Assembly: GCF_014199625.1 (NCBI RefSeq)
Contig: NZ_JACHNY010000007.1
Location: 122,226-186,225, forward strand
DNA: 64,000 bases
Direction: 5' to 3'
Source of the DNA: Sphingomonas abaci
GTDB taxonomy: Bacteria; Pseudomonadota; Alphaproteobacteria; Sphingomonadales; Sphingomonadaceae
Shown: piece by piece, positions 59,995 to 64,000 of the stretch
Position numbering within the stretch: the first letter of the stretch is position 1
Layout of the letters: every line of letters starts with the position of its first letter
Translations under genes and position numbers: made by a program
Notes under the pieces: model-generated
What the model was told of the DNA's origin: nothing
The model's input: only the letters and a program-made list of their open reading frames with translations
Databases searched by the model: none

Positions 59995-60920
59995 TGCATA
60001 GCCATGTCCTGGCGGCCATCCGGTCGCAGCCCTGGGCGATCATGCCCGGCCACCTGGAAGCGATCGAGGCGATCGCGCTGCGCGTGTTCGACGATCCGGC
60101 CGTGCTGGCGCTGAAGCGCGACGGCCACGAGGAGCGGATCTCGGCGGTAACGCAGATGGGTGCGAAAGCGCCGGCGACGCGCACCTCGATGCTGCGCGAC
60201 GGTGTCGGCATCCTGCCGGTTATGGGGCCGGTGTTCCCCCGCGCCAACGTCATGACGCAGTATAGCGGCGCGACCTCGCTCGACGTGGCGGCGGCCGACC
60301 TGCGCGCACTGGAGGCGACGCCGGACGTGCGCTCGATCCTGCTGGCGGTCGACAGCCCGGGCGGCGCGGTCGCCCAGGTCAACGAGTTCGCCCGCCTGGT
60401 CGCCGCCTGCTCCAAGCCGATCGCGGTGCATGTCACCGGCCTCTGCTGCTCGGCCGCCTATTGGATCGCCAGCGCCGCGCCCGGCGGGATCAGCATCGAT
60501 CCGACCGGCATCGTCGGCTCGATCGGCGTGCTGATCTCGACCTCCTACCAGGAATCGGCCGACCAGAACGGCCGGCGCGACCTCGACATCGCCAGCTCGA
60601 ACGCGCCGAACAAGCGCCCCGACCTGTCGACGGCCGAGGGCCAGGCGCAGATCCGCCAGATGCTCGACGGCATCGAGGCGGTGTTTCACGCATCAGTCGC
60701 CCGCGGCCGCGGCGTCACCGAAGCCACGGTGCGCAACGATTTCGGCCAGGGCGGTACGAAAACCGGAAAGGACGCCAAGGCGGCCGGCATGGTCGACCGC
60801 GTGGAGGCCGATGGCCTCGACGGGGCGATCCGCCGCCTCGCCAAGTCCGGTCCGGCTACGCCTCGGCGGACGGCCGCGGCGAACCAACTGGCGCTCGCGA
60901 ACGCGCGCAGCGCCCTCTAA
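59994..60920 (+). CDS. Head maturation protease (S49/ClpP-like)
   Basis: 308 residues. SppA/ClpP fold: DSPGGAVAQVNEFARLV (about 118-134), the serine box GLCCSAAYWIAS (about 148-159, catalytic Ser) and GSIGVLISTSYQ. The Cys-Cys before the serine replaces the common Ala-Ala. Cleaves scaffold and capsid delta regions during head maturation. Placed between portal and capsid, as usual. Confidence 0.92.
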   Translation: MHSHVLAAIRSQPWAIMPGHLEAIEAIALRVFDDPAVLALKRDGHEERISAVTQMGAKAPATRTSMLRDGVGILPVMGPVFPRANVMTQYSGATSLDVAAADLRALEATPDVRSILLAVDSPGGAVAQVNEFARLVAACSKPIAVHVTGLCCSAAYWIASAAPGGISIDPTGIVGSIGVLISTSYQESADQNGRRDLDIASSNAPNKRPDLSTAEGQAQIRQMLDGIEAVFHASVARGRGVTEATVRNDFGQGGTKTGKDAKAAGMVDRVEADGLDGAIRRLAKSGPATPRRTAAANQLALANARSAL

Positions 60921-60940
60921 ACCCCCAAGGAGATGTGTCC

Positions 60941-62263
60941 ATGCGCATTACCGCGCTCAAGGCCAGCCTGGCGGCCGTCGTTGCATCGATGGACGGCATT
61001 CTGGCGACTGCCGCTGCCGCCGACAATCGTGACCTGACCGCCGAGGAGCAGGCCACCTTCGACGCCCATGCGAAGGAGGCCGAGGGCCTTCAGGCCAAGA
61101 TCAAGACCGAGGAGAACCTGCTGGCGCTGAAGGCCTCGGCCGCGATGCCGGTTCCGCCGATGCCGGGTGTCACCGGCACCGGCACCGGCACCGGCACCGG
61201 CACCGTGCCGGCCGCGCCCGCCGAGAAGCCCGAGCCGGGTGCCATGGTCGGCCGCGTCGCGCTCGCGATCGCCGCGACCGGTGGCAACGATCAGCGCGCC
61301 ATGGCCGACTATTCGCAGAAGGCCTGGGGCGACGAGACCGGCCAGATCGTCGCCAATATGGAGCAGGCGACCAACACCAAGGGCGGCTATCTCGTCGACA
61401 CCGCCTATAGCCGCGACTTCATCTCGCTGCTCCGCCCGCGCGTCGTGATCCGTCAGGCCGGTGCCCGCTCGGTGCCGATGCCCGATGGCAACATCACCAT
61501 GCGCAAGCAGACCGGCTCGACGACCGCCGGCTATGTTGGCGAGCGTTCGCCGGCACCGGTGACCGATCTGACGGTCAGCACGCTCAGCATGAAGGCGAAG
61601 ACGCTGCGCGCGCTGGTGCCGATCACCAACCAGCTGATCCGCCGCTCGTCGTTCGGCGTCGACACGATGGTGCGTGACGACCTGGTCACCTCGGCCGCGA
61701 TCAAGGAAGACCAGCAGTTCCTGCGCGGCGTCGCCAGCGACCTGGCACCGGCGGGCCTCCTGTCGATGATCCCGGCCGGCAACAAGCTGACCATGACCGC
61801 CAATCCGACGCTTGCGACGGTGCGGTCGGACATGGCCAAGCTGAAGCTGCGTGTCGTCAACGCCAACGTGCCGCTGTCGAAGTGCGCCTACATCATGTCG
61901 CCGACCGTCCAGAGCTTCCTGGAGAACATCACCGACGGCAACGGCAACAAGGCGTTCCCCGAGGTCGCGGAGGGCCGGTTCGGCATCTATCCGATCCTCG
62001 TCACCACCTCGGTGCCGAACAACCTCGGCGCCGGCGGCAATGAGTCGGAGATCTACTTCGGCGATTTCGAGCAGTTCCTGATCGGTGACACCTATCAGGT
62101 GACGCTCGCCGCCTCGGACAGCGCCGCCTATGACGACAACGGCACGTTGCGCTCGGCCTTCTCGAACGACGAGACGCTGATCCGCCTCATCGAGGAGCAT
62201 GACACGCAGCTGCGCTACGACGCGGCCTTCGCGGTCCTGCAGGGCGTCACCTGGGCGCCGTAA
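60941..62263 (+). CDS. Major capsid protein (HK97 fold)
   Basis: 440 residues. A helical delta region (1-65, LTAEEQATFDAHAKEAEGLQAKI), a low-complexity Thr-Gly repeat (about 77-88), then the HK97 core (about 110-440: YLVDTAYSRDFISLLRPRVVIRQAGA, VPITNQLIRRSSFGVDTMV, GDFEQFLIGDT). The delta part should be removed by the preceding protease. AAGGAG ribosome site. Confidence 0.95.
   Translation: MRITALKASLAAVVASMDGILATAAAADNRDLTAEEQATFDAHAKEAEGLQAKIKTEENLLALKASAAMPVPPMPGVTGTGTGTGTGTVPAAPAEKPEPGAMVGRVALAIAATGGNDQRAMADYSQKAWGDETGQIVANMEQATNTKGGYLVDTAYSRDFISLLRPRVVIRQAGARSVPMPDGNITMRKQTGSTTAGYVGERSPAPVTDLTVSTLSMKAKTLRALVPITNQLIRRSSFGVDTMVRDDLVTSAAIKEDQQFLRGVASDLAPAGLLSMIPAGNKLTMTANPTLATVRSDMAKLKLRVVNANVPLSKCAYIMSPTVQSFLENITDGNGNKAFPEVAEGRFGIYPILVTTSVPNNLGAGGNESEIYFGDFEQFLIGDTYQVTLAASDSAAYDDNGTLRSAFSNDETLIRLIEEHDTQLRYDAAFAVLQGVTWAP
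61171..61204 (+). repeat. CACCGG hexamer repeat in the capsid gene
   Basis: Five full CACCGG units plus CACC, coding (Thr-Gly)n at the link between the delta region and the capsid core. The unit is six bases, so copy-number change keeps the frame. Confidence 0.9.
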
Positions 62264-62293
62264 TCGCGCCCGCCTTCCACCATCGACAACCGA

Positions 62294-62321
62294 GCAGGGG
62301 GCGCGGCTGTGCGCCCCCTGC
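62294..62321 (+). terminator. Perfect hairpin after the capsid gene
   Basis: GCAGGGGGCGC (62294-62304), loop GGCTGT, GCGCCCCCTGC (62311-62321), without a T-run. It follows the most highly expressed gene and precedes a 49-residue gene, so it may partly end transcription or protect the capsid mRNA. Confidence 0.6.
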
Positions 62322-62338
62322 GCACCTGGGGAGCCACT

Positions 62339-62488
62339 ATGGCCGTCAAGTTCCTGAAGCCCTGCCAGCAGGGCACGCTCTACAATGAAGGCGAGACCGC
62401 CAGCTTCGACAGCGACACGGAGAAGCGCCTGGTCGCGCAGAAGTTCGCCGAGGTCGTGAAGACCCCCGCGAAGTCCGACCAGGCCTGA
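62339..62488 (+). CDS. Small phage protein after capsid (49 aa)
   Basis: 49 residues with a GGGGAG site. Sequence KFLKPCQQGTLYNEGETASFDSD then a charged end; similar short proteins with a GxLYNxGExA-type turn often follow phage capsid genes and may be head decoration or connector parts. Too short for the usual ORF threshold. Confidence 0.7.
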   Translation: MAVKFLKPCQQGTLYNEGETASFDSDTEKRLVAQKFAEVVKTPAKSDQA

Positions 62489-62504
62489 TCGGGACCGGTC
62501 GGCG

Positions 62505-62807
62505 ATGACGCCCCAGATCCTCAGCCTCGCCAGCGCGCGGGAGCATTTGCGCGTCGGGAATGAGCTGAGTGACGATAGCCTGCGCGAATATATCGCGGCG
62601 GCTGAGACGATCATCGCCGACCACCTCGGGCGCACCCTTATCTGCCAGATCGGCGGATGGGCTGCGCCCGACCTGGTGCCCGCCAATGTCGTTCACGCGA
62701 TCAAGGTGGTGCTGACCGACATCTACGAGAATCGCGGCGCACCGACGATCGACGACGAGACGCTCGATCGCATGGTCGGCCGCCAGAAGCGGATTGGCTT
62801 CGCCTGA
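62505..62807 (+). CDS. Head-tail connector protein (gp6-like)
   Basis: 100 residues, helical. SLASAREHLRVGNELSDDSLREYIAAAETIIADHLGR is the gp6-type start. Joins portal to tail. Overlaps the next start (TGATG). Confidence 0.88.
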   Translation: MTPQILSLASAREHLRVGNELSDDSLREYIAAAETIIADHLGRTLICQIGGWAAPDLVPANVVHAIKVVLTDIYENRGAPTIDDETLDRMVGRQKRIGFA

Positions 62808-63160
62808 TGGCCGACAAGACCCTTGCCAGCCGGCTTAATCGTCGCCTCCGCCTGGAGCGTCCGATCGAGGACACCAGCCTGACCGGCGCTGGCTCGGGAA
62901 CCTGGGAGCTGATCGAGGAAGTCTGGGCCGAGGTCCAGGACATGCTGCCGAGCCGTGCCGAGCGCCTGGCCGCCGGCATGTCGTCGACTTCCAGGCCGGC
63001 ACGGGTGCGGATGCGCTATCGTAGCGACATCACGCCCGACCTGCGCCTGGTCGAAGGCGACCGGATCATGCAGATCGTCGGGCAACCAGCCGAGCTGGGC
63101 CGGCGCGAAGCGATCGAGTTCATGGTCGAGGATTATGCGCCGGCGGGTAACACCGCCTGA
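62807..63160 (+). CDS. Head closure protein (SPP1 gp16 / HK97 gp7-like)
   Basis: 117 residues. SRLNRRLRLERPIEDTSLTGAG-SGTWELIEEVWAEVQ and RMRYRSDITPDLRLVEGDR are typical of the phage head-closure family. The start overlaps the connector stop, and the stop overlaps the next start. Confidence 0.85.
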   Translation: MADKTLASRLNRRLRLERPIEDTSLTGAGSGTWELIEEVWAEVQDMLPSRAERLAAGMSSTSRPARVRMRYRSDITPDLRLVEGDRIMQIVGQPAELGRREAIEFMVEDYAPAGNTA

Positions 63161-63693
63161 TGGCGTCGGCGCGCGGCCGGTCCGAGGTCAAACGCTACAT
63201 TGCCAGCCTTCCCGGGCAGATCGAGACGAAGCTGCTGCGCGGCGCGGCGCGCGCGGCCGCCAACGTCATCCGCGACGAGGCGCAGGCGGAGTGCATCGAC
63301 GAGGAGGTCGCGGCCGCGCTGAAGGTGCGGACCAAGGTCCAACCTGGACTGATTACCGCGAGAATTAAGATTGATCGACGGATGCCGGGCAGCTCGCGCG
63401 CGCTCTGGATCGAGTACGGCACCGACCCTCACCTGATCAGCGTGTCCGACCAGGATCGCGGCGGCATGAGCGTCGGGCGGATCAACCAGCTCAACAAGGA
63501 AGGCTCGCTGGTCATCGGCGGCCACTTCGTCGGCCCGGTGGTCGAGCATCCCGGCGCCAAGGCGCACCCCTTCCTGCGGACTGCCCTCGACCGGAAAGAG
63601 GTCGACGCGATCGCGGCCGCGCAGAGCTACATCAATGCCCGGGTGTCGCGTGGCAGCATCACCGGTGCGGCAGAACCGGAGGGCGAAGAATGA
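63160..63693 (+). CDS. HK97 gp10-like tail-joining protein
   Basis: 177 residues. LRGAARAAANVIRDEAQ, LWIEYGTDPHL and HPFLRTALDR are typical of the gp10 family, which links neck and tail. Overlaps the next gene by four bases. Confidence 0.85.
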   Translation: MASARGRSEVKRYIASLPGQIETKLLRGAARAAANVIRDEAQAECIDEEVAAALKVRTKVQPGLITARIKIDRRMPGSSRALWIEYGTDPHLISVSDQDRGGMSVGRINQLNKEGSLVIGGHFVGPVVEHPGAKAHPFLRTALDRKEVDAIAAAQSYINARVSRGSITGAAEPEGEE

Positions 63694-63911
63694 GCGGCAT
63701 CCGCATCGTCGGCGCGCTGCTGCGTGCCCATGCCGAGCTGGGCGCGATCGTGCCGCCCGCCCGGGTAAAAGCCGGCGCGCTCCCTGAAAAGGTCGAGCTG
63801 CCGGCGCTCCTGGTGCGGTCGATCAGCCTGGTCGAGCAGCAGCCACTGACGATCGGCGAGAAGATCCACACCACCGAGCGGATCTCGGTCGCGGTGCGGG
63901 CTGCCTGTTGA
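63690..63911 (+). pseudogene. DUF3168 tail-completion gene, cut by an IS end
   Basis: About 70 residues remain (GALLRAHAELGAIVPPARVKAGALPEKVELPALLVRSISL), the first half of a DUF3168/gp17-type protein (normally about 130). The frame then enters the IS end and stops at once (TGA at 63909). Tail completion would be lost unless the gene is replaced elsewhere. Confidence 0.75.
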
Positions 63912-64000
63912 TTTCCACTGAGAGCTGACCCGGCGAAGGCATAAATTTCCACCGAGAAGTGACCCGTGTCTCAACCTCACCCCGGCGTGCTGTCGGGGGG
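63907..64000. mobile_element. End of a probable IS21-family element
   Basis: Two direct copies of a 22-base terminal repeat, ATTTCCACTGAGAGCTGACC (63911-63930 plus CG) and ATTTCCACCGAGAAGTGACC (63945-63964 plus CG), 34 bases apart, starting within a few bases of a TG. Multiple terminal repeats of this type are a mark of IS21-family ends. The istA/istB genes would lie beyond the window. The exact border is uncertain by about five bases. Confidence 0.65.

Larger units (their letters stand above)
45227..64000. mobile_element. Prophage (HK97-type head, siphovirus-like), left part
   Basis: Integrase at a tRNA, leftward lysogeny genes, a cro/cI-like switch, a cargo zone, early genes, then TerS-TerL-portal-protease-capsid-connector-tail-completion genes in the canonical order. 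Tail, lysis and the right attachment site lie beyond the window. Lower GC in 48500-53300 contrasts with the GC-rich chromosome. The IS21-like end at 63907 breaks the tail-completion gene, so the phage is probably defective. Confidence 0.92.

Overview
The window is GC-rich DNA that reads as the chromosome of a Sphingomonas-like alphaproteobacterium (Sphingomonadaceae). The grounds are the gene content and order (ligase-associated Lhr-type helicase, 1535-residue NAD-glutamate dehydrogenase, PAS_5 protein, alphaproteobacterial GshA, ScfR-type regulator next to isocitrate lyase), the heavy GCG/CTG/ATC codon style, and short palindromic repeats between genes. No rRNA is present, so the genus is an inference.

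Region 1 (1-21754) is housekeeping: the C-terminal part of a DNA-repair helicase, a RidA-like protein, a GNAT/FemAB-like acyltransferase, a polytopic membrane protein, a Tat-exported DUF885 protein, a SulP anion transporter with a candidate structured leader RNA, an exported six-hairpin glycosidase, gshA, a glycosyltransferase-like protein, rsmE, ubiA, pmbA, an inositol-monophosphatase-family phosphatase, and an ScfR-like regulator divergent from a 51-residue ORF and aceA (glyoxylate shunt).

Region 2 (21968-38872) is a flagellar cluster. On the minus strand, in transcription order, run a sigma-54 activator, fliE, F, G, H, I, J, K, L, M, N, O, P, Q, R, flhB, fliD and fliS, mostly with overlapping start and stop codons. 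The flagellin gene fliC is divergent on the plus strand and ends in a strong hairpin. Together these encode the MS ring, C ring, export gate and ATPase, hook-length control, cap and filament.

Region 3 (39009-45229) holds the large glutamate dehydrogenase, a PAS_5 protein and tRNA-Thr(CGT).

Region 4 (about 45227-64000) is the left part of a prophage integrated at the tRNA-Thr 3' end. A leftward lysogeny operon (integrase plus micro-genes and HTH proteins) meets a cro/cI-like switch with two matching palindromic operators. Then comes a cargo zone in which five copies of a composite repeat (11-bp-spaced GGGGTAY pair, then 50 bp later a GCGGCGGA palindrome) separate single-gene modules, including a low-GC gene with a HEPN-like RNxxxH motif. 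Early genes follow (winged-helix protein, DUF3164, a NusG/RfaH-like factor, HNH nuclease), then an HK97-type packaging and head module (TerS, TerL, portal, S49 protease, capsid, connectors). The last gene (DUF3168-like) is cut by what looks like the end of an IS21-family element, so the prophage is probably damaged. The repeat system with its cargo, and the phage NusG-like factor downstream of it, are the most interesting items.
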